Below, one piece after another: positions 16,410 through 26,470 of a stretch of 44,571 nt of DNA (within the stretch, counting starts at the first letter, position 1; each line of letters opens with the position of its first letter). The notes beneath the pieces were generated by a model. That model was not told where the DNA came from. It saw only the letters and a program-made list of their open reading frames with translations, and did not search any database. The stretch lies in the NCBI GenBank assembly GCA_964386435.1, contig CAYLSV010000025.1, forward strand, positions 1 to 44,571, given 5' to 3'. The translations under genes were made by a program, and so were the position numbers. The DNA is from CAYLSV01 sp964386435 (GTDB taxonomy: Bacteria; Planctomycetota; Phycisphaerae; Tepidisphaerales; Tepidisphaeraceae).

Positions 16410-17831
16410 TCACGAATGAATCGCCTTGCCCATGCTGTTGCTGGCGATCATGGCGGCTTCCTTGATCGTTTCGGGCAGGGTCGGGTGGGCGTGGAAGCTG
16501 CGGGCGACGTCTTCGCAGCTGCTGCCGAACTCCATCGCGACCACGGCCTCGGCGATCATGTCGCTGGCGTGACTGGCGACAATGTGCACGCCCAGCAACT
16601 TGTCGGTGGTCGCGTCGCCGATGACCTTGACGAAGCCGAACGTCTCGCCCATGCCCTGGGCCCGGCCGTTGGCGGCGAGGTTGAACTTGCCGACGCGGAC
16701 TTCGCCGTGCTGCTCTTTCGCCTGCTCCTCGGTGAGGCCGACGCTGGCGAGCTCGGGATGCGTGTAGACGACGGCCGGGCACTTGGCGTAGCCGACGTGC
16801 CCCGGCTTGCCGGCCATGATCTCGACGGCGGCGATGCCTTCCTCCTCGGCGTTGTGGGCGAGCATGATCCGGCCGATCAGGTCGCCGATCGCGTAGACGT
16901 TCTGGGCCGACGTGCGGTAGTGGTCGTCGACGCCGACGAAGCCGCGCTGGTCCGGCTCGATGCCGACGGTGTCGAGGCCGATGTCGTCGCTCACCGGGGC
17001 CCGGCCGACGCTGACCATCACGCGGTCGACCTCGATCGTTTTCGCCTCGCCGCCGTCCTTGGGCGAATAGGTGACGTGGACCTTGTCGCCCACCACCTCG
17101 GCCTTCTCGGCCTTGGTGCCGAAGTGGAAGTCGAGGCCCTGCTTCTTGAGCTGCTTCTGCAACGCCGCGGCCGACTCCTTGTCGCTCGCCGGCAGGATGC
17201 GGTCCATGAACTCCAGCACCGTCACCTGGCTGCCCAGCCGGCTCCAGACGCTGCCGATCTCCACGCCGATGTAGCCGCCGCCGACGATCAGCAGCTTCTC
17301 CGGCACGTCGGGGAACGCGATGCCGCCGTCGCTGCTGACAATGCGGTCGCCGTCGAACGCAAAGCCCTTAATCTCCACCGGCCGGCTGCCCGTGGCCAGC
17401 AGCACCTTGTCCGTTTCGTGGACCGTCTTGGAGCCGTCGGCCGCCTCGACCTCCACCTTCCCCGACCCGGCGAGCCGGCCGAGGCCTTTGAGGTGCGTGA
17501 CCTTGTTCTTCTTGAACAAAAAGCCCACGCCGCCGGTGAGTTGGCCGACGACCTTGTCCTTGAACTTCATCATCGCCGGCAGATCGAGCTTCACGTCGCC
17601 GATGGTGATGCCGCGATCCTCCAGCCCGTGCTTGGCCGTGGCGTACCTTTCGGAGGCATCGAGCAGGGCTTTGCTCGGGATGCAGCCGACGTTCAGGCAA
17701 GTGCCGCCCAGGTACTGCTTCTCGACGCAGGCAACCTTCATGCCCAACTGAGCGGCCCGGATCGCCGCAACATACCCGCCGGGGCCGGCACCGATAACAA
17801 TCAAGTCAAAACGCTCGGAAGGCTCGCTCAT
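16410..17831 (-). CDS. lpdA: Dihydrolipoyl dehydrogenase (E3)
   Basis: The 473-residue flavoprotein has the FAD motif GAGPGG (14-19), the redox disulfide GGTCLNVGC with C45 and C50, the NAD-binding loop GGGYIGVEIG, the second FAD segment VYAIGDLIG and the C-terminal catalytic pair H449 and E454 (HPTLPE). These identify it as lipoamide dehydrogenase, the E3 subunit that reoxidises dihydrolipoamide in pyruvate, 2-oxoglutarate and glycine-cleavage complexes. ATG at 17831 is preferred to the adjoining TTG at 17834. No E1 or E2 gene is in the window. It is divergent from the histidine kinase gene, 136 bases away. Confidence 0.95.
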   Translation of the reverse strand: MSEPSERFDLIVIGAGPGGYVAAIRAAQLGMKVACVEKQYLGGTCLNVGCIPSKALLDASERYATAKHGLEDRGITIGDVKLDLPAMMKFKDKVVGQLTGGVGFLFKKNKVTHLKGLGRLAGSGKVEVEAADGSKTVHETDKVLLATGSRPVEIKGFAFDGDRIVSSDGGIAFPDVPEKLLIVGGGYIGVEIGSVWSRLGSQVTVLEFMDRILPASDKESAAALQKQLKKQGLDFHFGTKAEKAEVVGDKVHVTYSPKDGGEAKTIEVDRVMVSVGRAPVSDDIGLDTVGIEPDQRGFVGVDDHYRTSAQNVYAIGDLIGRIMLAHNAEEEGIAAVEIMAGKPGHVGYAKCPAVVYTHPELASVGLTEEQAKEQHGEVRVGKFNLAANGRAQGMGETFGFVKVIGDATTDKLLGVHIVASHASDMIAEAVVAMEFGSSCEDVARSFHAHPTLPETIKEAAMIASNSMGKAIHS

Positions 17832-17967
17832 CAAGCGACTTTAGCCGCGGATGCGTCGGAAACGGTGGAAACAGGGCGGAGTTTTCAATTCAAACCGGCT
17901 GCCACGCCGATACCCAGTTCGGGGGCAATCTACTTGTGTGGCCACAGTCACACGTTCAAGGGTCATC

Positions 17968-19968
<2,001 letters not shown>

Positions 19969-19989
19969 GCGTCATCGAGAAACCTCACG

Positions 19990-20025
19990 AAAGCGGGCGA
20001 CGGAGCAGGGGCCGCCGCCCGCTTT
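19990..20025. terminator. Bidirectional terminator between convergent genes
   Basis: AAAGCGGGCG (19990-19999) and CGCCCGCTTT (20016-20025) form a perfect ten-base stem around sixteen bases, with A and T at its foot so that it works in both directions. It lies 21 bases after the kinase stop and serves the convergent threonine aldolase transcript as well. Confidence 0.75.
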
Positions 20026-20127
20026 TGCGCGATCAACTCTTCCTGTGGTGCGGCCGTCGTTGGAAACCTCCACCGCCGCGGCCCCGAAATGTCCACTCGC
20101 CAAAGAGGCATCAAGAACCCAAGGTTG

Positions 20128-20148
20128 CGGCGGTGCAACGCACCGCCG
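20128..20148 (-). terminator. Second hairpin downstream of the aldolase gene
   Basis: CGGCGGTGC (20128-20136) pairs perfectly with GCACCGCCG (20140-20148) around AAC. On the minus strand it starts 27 bases after the aldolase stop and is followed by CAACCTTGGGTTCTTG. It may be a terminator, or a solitary decayed REP-like hairpin. Confidence 0.5.
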
Positions 20149-20174
20149 TCCGGTCGCGCGATAACGCACACGGC

Positions 20175-21209
20175 TTAGCCCATCAGTTCCACCAGAATCT
20201 CCCCCGCCCGCCGGGCCTCGTCGGCCGTCACGTCCAGATGCGTCACCGCCCGCAGGCGGCCGTGCAGCGTGCTGACCTCCACGCCCCGCTCGGCCAGTTG
20301 CTGCGCAACGTCGGCGGCCGTGCGGTTGCCGGTCGCTTGGAAGAAGACGATGTTCGTCGCAGGCCGACCGCCGACGAGTTCGACGCCCTCGGCCGCCTCC
20401 ACCGCGTCGGCGAAGACGGCGGCATTCGCGTGATCCTCCGGCAACCGATCCAGATGGTGCCGCAGCGCGTGCAGCGCCCCGGCGGCGATGATGCCCGCCT
20501 GCCGCATCGCGCCGCCGAACATGTGCTTGTACCGCCGGGCCTTGTCGATGAACTCGCGGCTGCCGGCCAGCGCCGCGCCGACGGGGGCACCCAGCCCCTT
20601 GCTGAAGTCGATCCACACGCTGTCGAACCCGGCCGAAAGCTCGGCCATCGACGCCCCGCACGCCGCCGCGGCATTGGGCAGCCGGGCACCGTCCATGTGC
20701 GTTGCCAGCCCGAGCTCATGGCCCGTCGCACACACCGTTCGCAGCCGATCAACCGGCCACACGGTGCCGCCGGCGAAGTTGTGGGTGTTCTCCACGCAAA
20801 GCAGCGTCGGCGGCGGGGCGTAAACGCCGAGCTGCAAATGTCGCACCCGCTCCCGCACGTCAAGCTCGCCGAAGATGCCGTCGTGGGTGTCGATCGGCTC
20901 CGGCAGCACGCCGCACACCTGCCCCGCCCCGCCGCACTCGGCCCGCACGATGTGGCAGTGCCGCTCGAGGATGATCGCGTCGCCGGCGGTGGTGTGCGTC
21001 TTCACCGCGATCAAGTTGCACATCGCCCCGCTGGGCAGGAACAGCGCCGCCTCCTTGCCGAGCAGGTCGGCGACGTGCGCGCACAATGCGTTGACCGTCG
21101 GGTCCTCGCCGCGCTGCTCGTCGCCGACCTCGGCACCTGCCATCGCCGCCCGCATCGCGGCGGTGGGGCGGGTCTGCGTGTCGCTGTAGAGGTTGATTGT
21201 TTCGGCCAC
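20175..21209 (-). CDS. Low-specificity L-threonine aldolase (PLP enzyme)
   Basis: The 344-residue chain matches the fold-type I aldolase/beta-eliminating lyase family: INLYSDTQTRPT at the start, GDEQRGEDPTVN, the HMDGARL motif (171-177) with the PLP-nitrogen-binding Asp, and WIDFSKGLGAPVG with the Schiff-base Lys at 204. It cleaves threonine and other beta-hydroxy amino acids to glycine and an aldehyde in the cytoplasm. The GTG at 21209 gives the family's usual length; a TTG at 21254 would overlap the xylanase gene. It is the last gene of the co-oriented xylanase cluster, 37 bases after it, but its metabolic link to that cluster is not evident. Confidence 0.88.
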   Translation of the reverse strand: MAETINLYSDTQTRPTAAMRAAMAGAEVGDEQRGEDPTVNALCAHVADLLGKEAALFLPSGAMCNLIAVKTHTTAGDAIILERHCHIVRAECGGAGQVCGVLPEPIDTHDGIFGELDVRERVRHLQLGVYAPPPTLLCVENTHNFAGGTVWPVDRLRTVCATGHELGLATHMDGARLPNAAAACGASMAELSAGFDSVWIDFSKGLGAPVGAALAGSREFIDKARRYKHMFGGAMRQAGIIAAGALHALRHHLDRLPEDHANAAVFADAVEAAEGVELVGGRPATNIVFFQATGNRTAADVAQQLAERGVEVSTLHGRLRAVTHLDVTADEARRAGEILVELMG

Positions 21210-21246
21210 GCCGCGATTGTTGCAGCACGAAGAAGCCAAGGGGAAC

Positions 21247-23829
21247 TCACTCAAGCGTGAGCGTCACCGTCTGCGGCCCGTCGAGTTCCAGCGTCTGCGT
21301 CGTCGTCTTCCCATTGGCCGTCGCCGTCACCTCGTAGCTGCCGTGGTGGCCGCGGACGGTGGCGGTGCCGTCGACGGCGAATTGCTCGTGGGTCCGCCAC
21401 TCGTTGAGCACCCACTTCTCCCACATCGCCAGCCCGGCCTTGGGGTTCCAATCCTCGTCGTACAGCGGGGCGTTCTTCAGCCAGTGGGGCTCATCCCAAA
21501 AGCCCCACATGATGAACCCGTCGAACGCCTCGTCGGCGTAGGTGATGATCAGCAAATCCCGCATGAAGTCGGCGTAGGCGTCCTGATCATTCGTCCGGGC
21601 GTCAAACTCCGTGACCATCATCCGCTTGCCGAACGGGCGGAACTCCTCGATCATTTCCATCATCCGCACCGGCGCGATCGGCTGGCCGAAGTGGCTCTGG
21701 AAGCCGATGGCGTCCAGCGGCGCGTTGTCATCAATCAGCACCTGAATGACGCGGTGATACTCCCGCGCGTGCTCATTCCGGCTCATCACCGGGTCCGTCA
21801 GGATGCCGAAGTCGTTGATGAACAGCATCTTGTCGCCGGCGTGTTTCCGGGCCAGCTCGAACCACTTCGCCATCTCGTCGTAACCGAGCAGCTTCATGAA
21901 GTCGTTGTTGTTCCAAGGCTCGTTCATCACGTCCCACGCGTCGACGTAATCCTCGGTCCCCGTCGTCGCATCGACGATGAACTGGTTCGTCATCTCCCGC
22001 AACGGTTCCACGTTCCCCGCCTCGGCGGCGGCGCGGATCTCGGTCGTGTCGATCCGCGTCTTCGCCCAACTCGGCCACACCAGCACGTGACCATGAATGT
22101 ACATGCCGGCCGCGTCGAGATCCTTGAGCATCGCCATCGTCTCGGCCCGGCGCATCTCGTCGTACCAGCGGTGGATCTTCAAGCCGTTCTCGGTGCTGGC
22201 GGTGTTGAAGAGGCGCAGCGTTTCCTGCCGGTAACGCTCGCCGTCGGCGTCGGTGCGGCTCCACTGCTCGGCGTTGATCGCGCTGCCGAACTGGAAGCTG
22301 CTGTTCGTCATCTTGACCTCGACGTCGGCCTTGATCTCGTTGCCGGCTGAGTCCACCACCTTGATCTGCAGCGGCGAGACGCGGTGCTCCTCGATGCGGG
22401 CAAGCGCGTCTTTACGCCACTGGGCGTCGGGGTCGCGGCCTTCGTAATCTTGGCTGGTCTTGGGAAGTTCGGCCAGTTCCACGCCGTCCTGGCCGAAGTT
22501 GATCAGCTCGACGCCGGCGATTTCCACGACTTGCGGCCGGCTGCCGGCGGCGAAGTTCAGCTCGGCGGTGCCCTCGCCGTAGGTGCGGAACACCTCGAAC
22601 GGGATGTCGTACCGCTGCCACTCCACGGTCGGCGTGATCTGGAACATGAAGCTCGGATCGAACGGCCGACCGGCGTGCTGGTAGTAGACGTTCACTTCGC
22701 CGGCGCCGGTCTCGTGCTCGCTCTCGATGGTCCGGGCGAAGAACCGAAGGTGGGCCACATCGCCGCCGGTGGTCGGGGCGATCTGGCGGGTCTTGATCTC
22801 GGCGTGCCACGGCTCACTCGCGTCGCTCGCCGCATCGTCGCCGACGGTGATCCGCAGCGCCCGATCCACCGGGCCGCCCTCGACATCAACGATCTCGATC
22901 TGCGAAAGCTCCTTGTTCGGCCCGTAGTTCCCGGCAAAAAACGCAGACAGCGCATCCGCCGGCAGCAGCGACTGTCCGCCGCCGGGCAGGTCTTCACCCG
23001 CCGCCCTGGGCCGCGGCTCGGGCAACACGACGGCCGGCTCGGCGTCCGCCGCCGCGACCTCCGCCCCGCCCGGCCCCGCGGCCACCGCGTCACTGCCGAG
23101 GCGAATGTCGTCGAAGCTCACCTGCCGCGCCACGGTGTCGTCGCTGTTCCACGCGTTGAGCGAGATCATGCCCACCTCGTCCTGCCCCGCCATGTGGAAC
23201 GGCAGGTCGGCGTCGCCGTCCATCGTCTGCTCGACCCCGTCGAAGCTCAGCGTGTACGTCCCGGCATCGAAGTCGATCTCACCGGCGATTTCGACAAACT
23301 TCCCTTGATAATCGTCCAGATCGATCCGGTTGCCGTCGGCGTCGACGAACTTGAGCGCCTCGCCACTCTCCGGCCCCTCGGCCTGGATCACGCCGTTGTC
23401 GAAGATGCCGATGCGGACGGCGTTGCCCTTGGCCTGGCCGTCGTCGTCGTGGCCGATGCGGATGAACATCGCCCCGCCGAAGTCCTCGCTCCCCGCCGCC
23501 GCGTCCGGCCGCAGCCGGAAGCTGTACGGCATCACGCCGGCGGCCGACGTGTCACTTTTCCCCAGAAAATCGGCAGTCGGCACGTACCGCACGTTGGCGA
23601 AGTTCGGCGAGTCCTCGCCGACCATCTGCGCCACCCCGCCGTCGCCGTCGGCGACAACGGTGAAAATCGGGCTGCCCCGCCACACCGACTCGCCGCCGGG
23701 TTGGTCGCTCAGCGTAGCGTCGGTCCGGTACCCATCGGCCGGATCGAACGTGATGACGCCCGCCGACGCCGAGGTCGCCAAAGCCAAGCAAGCCGCCGCG
23801 GCGGCACGGTAGAGGGGAAAGCGTTTCAT
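21247..23829 (-). CDS. Secreted GH10 endo-xylanase with N-terminal binding modules
   Basis: The 860-residue protein begins with a signal peptide (MKRFPLYRAAAAACLALATSASA). Module 1 (about 24-230) resembles the neighbouring PEP-CTERM protein in TFDxADGY, FANxRxxPxAxFLG and RIGxD. Module 2 (about 265-445) looks like a CBM4/9 beta-sandwich. The C-terminal GH10 barrel (about 480-820) has the acid/base Glu637 in DVMNEPWNN and the nucleophile Glu741 in VTEFDART, with WGFWDEPHWL closing the barrel. It hydrolyses internal beta-1,4-xylosidic bonds outside the cytoplasm. A short beta-rich tail ends the chain. The ATG at 23829 is chosen for the signal peptide. It lies in the LacI/prepilin/PEP-CTERM cluster. 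Confidence 0.9.
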   Translation of the reverse strand: MKRFPLYRAAAAACLALATSASAGVITFDPADGYRTDATLSDQPGGESVWRGSPIFTVVADGDGGVAQMVGEDSPNFANVRYVPTADFLGKSDTSAAGVMPYSFRLRPDAAAGSEDFGGAMFIRIGHDDDGQAKGNAVRIGIFDNGVIQAEGPESGEALKFVDADGNRIDLDDYQGKFVEIAGEIDFDAGTYTLSFDGVEQTMDGDADLPFHMAGQDEVGMISLNAWNSDDTVARQVSFDDIRLGSDAVAAGPGGAEVAAADAEPAVVLPEPRPRAAGEDLPGGGQSLLPADALSAFFAGNYGPNKELSQIEIVDVEGGPVDRALRITVGDDAASDASEPWHAEIKTRQIAPTTGGDVAHLRFFARTIESEHETGAGEVNVYYQHAGRPFDPSFMFQITPTVEWQRYDIPFEVFRTYGEGTAELNFAAGSRPQVVEIAGVELINFGQDGVELAELPKTSQDYEGRDPDAQWRKDALARIEEHRVSPLQIKVVDSAGNEIKADVEVKMTNSSFQFGSAINAEQWSRTDADGERYRQETLRLFNTASTENGLKIHRWYDEMRRAETMAMLKDLDAAGMYIHGHVLVWPSWAKTRIDTTEIRAAAEAGNVEPLREMTNQFIVDATTGTEDYVDAWDVMNEPWNNNDFMKLLGYDEMAKWFELARKHAGDKMLFINDFGILTDPVMSRNEHAREYHRVIQVLIDDNAPLDAIGFQSHFGQPIAPVRMMEMIEEFRPFGKRMMVTEFDARTNDQDAYADFMRDLLIITYADEAFDGFIMWGFWDEPHWLKNAPLYDEDWNPKAGLAMWEKWVLNEWRTHEQFAVDGTATVRGHHGSYEVTATANGKTTTQTLELDGPQTVTLTLE

Positions 23830-23885
23830 GAAGATGATCCGTGGAAAACGGCGACACGACCGATCAAGCCGCGCCACCGCGAGGA

Positions 23886-23906
23886 GGAGGCTCACCCCGA
23901 GCCTCC
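23886..23906 (-). promoter_or_regulatory. Intergenic hairpin before the xylanase gene
   Basis: GGAGGCTC (23886-23893) pairs perfectly with GAGCCTCC (23899-23906) around ACCCC. It sits 18 bases after the stop of the CBM96-like gene. No T run follows, so it is more likely an mRNA-stabilising or processing hairpin than a strong terminator. Confidence 0.5.
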
Positions 23907-23924
23907 GGTCCAGCCATCAAGCCA

Positions 23925-24656
23925 TCAAGCCCGCCGCCGCCGAAGCCCCAGCAGCCCAACCAAACTCACCGCCGACAACGCCGCCGGCTCCGGGATGGCG
24001 GTGACGGTGAGCGTCGGGGCAAAACCGCCGGCGACGGTGCTTTCCCGTGATGCGAATTTGAAGACGTTTCCGTTCTGCTGCTGATCGTGGATAGCCAACA
24101 CGATGATGCCGTCGGCGTCGTTGTTGATGAAGGCGATGAGCGGGTCGTTCGTCGGGTCGCTGTCGCCGTCCTGGAGGACGAAGGTCGTGCCGTTCCGGTC
24201 GTTGTCGAGCGTCGTGAAGAAGCCGAGATCGGTTTCGCCGTTGAGCTGCGTGCCATCCTCGTTGTTGACGAAGCCGGCGTTGACACCCGAGCTCCAGGTC
24301 AGGCCGCTCTCGGAGAACGATTCGAAAGCGGTGTCGGTTACGCCATAGACCCGGGTGCGTTTATCGCCCCGACCGGATGTCCGGAAGGCTGAGAACGTGG
24401 CGTTGATCACGGGGCCCGGTAGGTTGGACACGTCGAACCGGACGAACGCGGTCTTCGTCTTGCCGCCGTCGTTGTCGGTATCGGTCGAGTTCTCATCGAG
24501 CGTCGACACAACGAGTTCGTTGCTACTGCCGAAGTTGGCCACGTCGTTCTCGTAATCGATGTAGGTGTCGGCGGTCGGAGTGAGGACGGCGGCGGAGGAG
24601 GTCGCCGCGAGAGCAAGTGTCGTGGCGGCTAGTGCGGCGTGGGTCGATGACTTCAT
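23925..24656 (-). CDS. PEP-CTERM protein with DNRLRE/CBM96-like domain
   Basis: The 243-residue protein has a signal peptide (MKSSTHAALAATTLALAATSSA), then ADTYIDYENDVANFGSSNEL and KTAFVRFDVSNLPG, which are the opening strands of the DNRLRE/CBM96 beta-sandwich found on polysaccharide-degrading proteins. It ends with IPEPAALSAVSLVGLLGLRRRR, a PEP-CTERM sorting signal that is processed by an exosortase, so it should be exported and displayed or released at the outer surface. The ATG at 24656 has GGGAG ten bases upstream. Position just before the xylanase gene suggests it binds the same polysaccharide. Binding specificity is not visible. Confidence 0.82.
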   Translation of the reverse strand: MKSSTHAALAATTLALAATSSAAVLTPTADTYIDYENDVANFGSSNELVVSTLDENSTDTDNDGGKTKTAFVRFDVSNLPGPVINATFSAFRTSGRGDKRTRVYGVTDTAFESFSESGLTWSSGVNAGFVNNEDGTQLNGETDLGFFTTLDNDRNGTTFVLQDGDSDPTNDPLIAFINNDADGIIVLAIHDQQQNGNVFKFASRESTVAGGFAPTLTVTAIPEPAALSAVSLVGLLGLRRRRA

Positions 24657-24680
24657 GTGCGTTTCTCCCGAATCGGTGAA

Positions 24681-24728
24681 GCGGCAACGTGGTTGCCGCG
24701 GAACGCCGAGCCGGGCGATCAAGCCCGG
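24681..24728 (-). promoter_or_regulatory. Two tandem hairpins between PEP-CTERM genes
   Basis: GCGGCAAC-GTG-GTTGCCGC (24681-24699, perfect eight-base stem) and CCGGGC-GATCAA-GCCCGG (24711-24728) lie between the stop of one PEP-CTERM gene and the ribosome binding site of the next. They probably stabilise or partly terminate the upstream message, setting different protein amounts. Confidence 0.5.
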
Positions 24729-24752
24729 CCCGGCGGTTGGGGGGACAGCGGC

Positions 24753-25526
24753 TTAGGCCCGGCGGCGGATTAGGCCCAGGCCGGCGGCGGCGAGCAGGCC
24801 CAGCGAGGCCGGCTCGGGGATCGGCGCGCCGGTGATCTGCAGGTTGTCCAGCGAGTAGCCCAGCGCGCCGGCATCGTTGGTCCGCCACTGGAGCGTGACC
24901 TGGCCGAAGTCGGTGGGGACGTTGGCCAGCGGGATGTCGGTGGCTTGGGGCACGCCATCGATGACCAGGTCGTAGGTGCCGTCGTTGATGTCGATGATGC
25001 CCTCCACCGGCACGAACCGGCCGCCGGTGTCGTCCAGGTTGAGTGAGGCACCGTTAACGTTCACGGCGTTGGTGTAGCCGCTCGTGTCGACGTACTGCAG
25101 ACGGCTGTTGCCGAACAGCTGGAACGAGACCATCGGGGCCGAGTCGCTGCCGCCGATGTTGATGCGGTGGTCGAGGCGGAAGTCGTCGACCGAGCCGATG
25201 GTGTCGAACCGAAGGTCGAAGCCGAAGTTGTAGATTGTGTCGGCGGTGGTCGTGTCGGCGGTGCCGAGGAAGGCGGCGTCGGGTTCGAAGCGGTTGTTCG
25301 CGAACGACGAGCCGGACACGCCGGGGTTGGCCTGGGCCGCGCCATCGCCGCCGCCGAGGCTGGTAATGGAGTAGAGGCTGCCGTTGCCGGCCCAGTCGGC
25401 GTTGGCCACGAGGCTGGTGCCAAGGTTGTAGCCGTCGGCCACGTCAAAGGTGACGGTGCCGGCCGAGGCGGCGGCGGAGACGGTCAGGGCCGCGGTGGCG
25501 GCGAGGATGGTGGGGGTGTAACGCAA
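24753..25526 (-). CDS. PEP-CTERM protein sharing the xylanase N-terminal module
   Basis: The 257-residue protein has a signal peptide (MRYTPTILAATAALTVSAAASA), one beta-rich domain and a PEP-CTERM signal (IPEPASLGLLAAAGLGLIRRR). The domain aligns by eye with residues 24-230 of the GH10 xylanase two genes downstream: VTFDVADGY, FANNRFEPDAAFLG, RINIGGSD and GQVTLQW are near matches in the same order. A concanavalin/LamG-like sandwich is plausible. The start is TTG at 25526 with GGAGAG seven bases upstream; no ATG fits the signal peptide. It is presumably exported and sorted by an exosortase that is not encoded in this window. Function is inferred as surface carbohydrate binding. Confidence 0.8.
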   Translation of the reverse strand: MRYTPTILAATAALTVSAAASAGTVTFDVADGYNLGTSLVANADWAGNGSLYSITSLGGGDGAAQANPGVSGSSFANNRFEPDAAFLGTADTTTADTIYNFGFDLRFDTIGSVDDFRLDHRINIGGSDSAPMVSFQLFGNSRLQYVDTSGYTNAVNVNGASLNLDDTGGRFVPVEGIIDINDGTYDLVIDGVPQATDIPLANVPTDFGQVTLQWRTNDAGALGYSLDNLQITGAPIPEPASLGLLAAAGLGLIRRRA

Positions 25527-25571
25527 GGTTCTCTCCAGGGAAGAAAGGGGAAGGGAAACGGACAGGTTGAA

Positions 25572-26417
25572 CTACTGATCCAGCCGCCACTTGACGGCAC
25601 CGAACTCCTCGCTCAGCAGAGTCGGGTTGAGCAGCACGAATGAGTTGTCAGGCATTTCCGACGTGTTGAACGTCGCGGCGTGGCCGTCGGCGAAGAGCAG
25701 GTTGGTGCGATCGAGGTCGCCGTGGCGGCCGTTGATGGTGAAGCCGCGGAACTCGTGGCGGAAAATGCCGTCGTAGATCAGCACCAGCTCGCTGCTGTCG
25801 CGGAACTTGTTGAACTTGTTCACGCTGCTGGTCGACGCCGGGTCGCCGGGGGTGGCGTACGGGATGGTGCTCATCGGGAAGATGTCGAGGTAGTTGACGC
25901 TCGTGCGGCCGCTGGTGGCGTTGGCGGCGTACCACGTCGGCACCTGCCGGCCGTCGGTGGTGCTGCGGAGCCAGAAGCTGGCACCCCGCTGGTCCTCGTG
26001 GCTGTCGGGGAACGGCGAGCCGAAGCTGCCCCAGTTGTCATCCAGACCTTCGGGGCAGCGGAAAATGCTGTCGAAGCTGATCTGATCGTCGGCCGAGGTG
26101 ATGCCCTCGGTGAAGCCGGGGGCGTAGTCGTACTCGACGAACAACGCCGCCCAGTGGGGGGCGTTCTCGTAGTTCGTTTCAGCGGGCACGACGTAGTTGT
26201 CGTTCTCGTTGGCGTAAAACTGGTTGCCCAAGGCGATCTGCTTGAGGTTGCTCAGGCACTTGACGGCGTTGGCCGACCGGCGGGCCGATTGCAAGCTTGG
26301 CAGCAGGATGCTGATGAGCAGGGCGATGATGCCGATGACGACCAAAAGCTCGACGAGCGTGAAGGCATGAAGTGCCGAGCCGCGGCGGGCGGCGGATTGT
26401 TGTGTGTGGCGGGACAT
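25572..26417 (-). CDS. Prepilin-type N-cleaved protein (pseudopilin-like)
   Basis: The 281-residue protein carries a class III prepilin signal: a basic leader (SRHTQQSAARRGSALHA), then FTLVELLVVIGIIALLISILL with the Glu at position +5, followed by SARRSANAVKCLSNLKQIA. The body has FRCPEGLDDNWG and the LLFADGHAATF motif near the C-terminus, as in the large planctomycete family of H-X9-DG-type pilin-like proteins. It would be cut by a prepilin peptidase and sit in the inner membrane or in a pseudopilus. The ATG at 26417 has GGAG about ten bases upstream; 26429 is an alternative. Its place between regulator and exported carbohydrate-binding proteins hints at a role in their secretion or assembly. 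Confidence 0.88.
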   Translation of the reverse strand: MSRHTQQSAARRGSALHAFTLVELLVVIGIIALLISILLPSLQSARRSANAVKCLSNLKQIALGNQFYANENDNYVVPAETNYENAPHWAALFVEYDYAPGFTEGITSADDQISFDSIFRCPEGLDDNWGSFGSPFPDSHEDQRGASFWLRSTTDGRQVPTWYAANATSGRTSVNYLDIFPMSTIPYATPGDPASTSSVNKFNKFRDSSELVLIYDGIFRHEFRGFTINGRHGDLDRTNLLFADGHAATFNTSEMPDNSFVLLNPTLLSEEFGAVKWRLDQ

Positions 26418-26428
26418 GTATCGATCCA
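26417..26428. promoter_or_regulatory. Possible LacI-type operator at the prepilin start
   Basis: TGTATCGATCCA is a near-palindrome with a central CG, the usual form of LacI-family operators, and resembles TGGAACGATCCA at 27681. It overlaps the prepilin start codon, so bound repressor would block elongation. The match is short and could be chance. Confidence 0.25.
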
Positions 26429-26470
26429 TTCTCCGGCAGCTGGGCCGGGTGGGGCGGTCGTGGGAACGTT

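Noticed and set aside
20034..20110. Additional GC-rich repeat-like sequence near 20040-20080 as another REPIN.
   Set aside because: Only one clear hairpin (20128-20148) is present, with no matching second arm and no GTAG or GGGGCTAC border.
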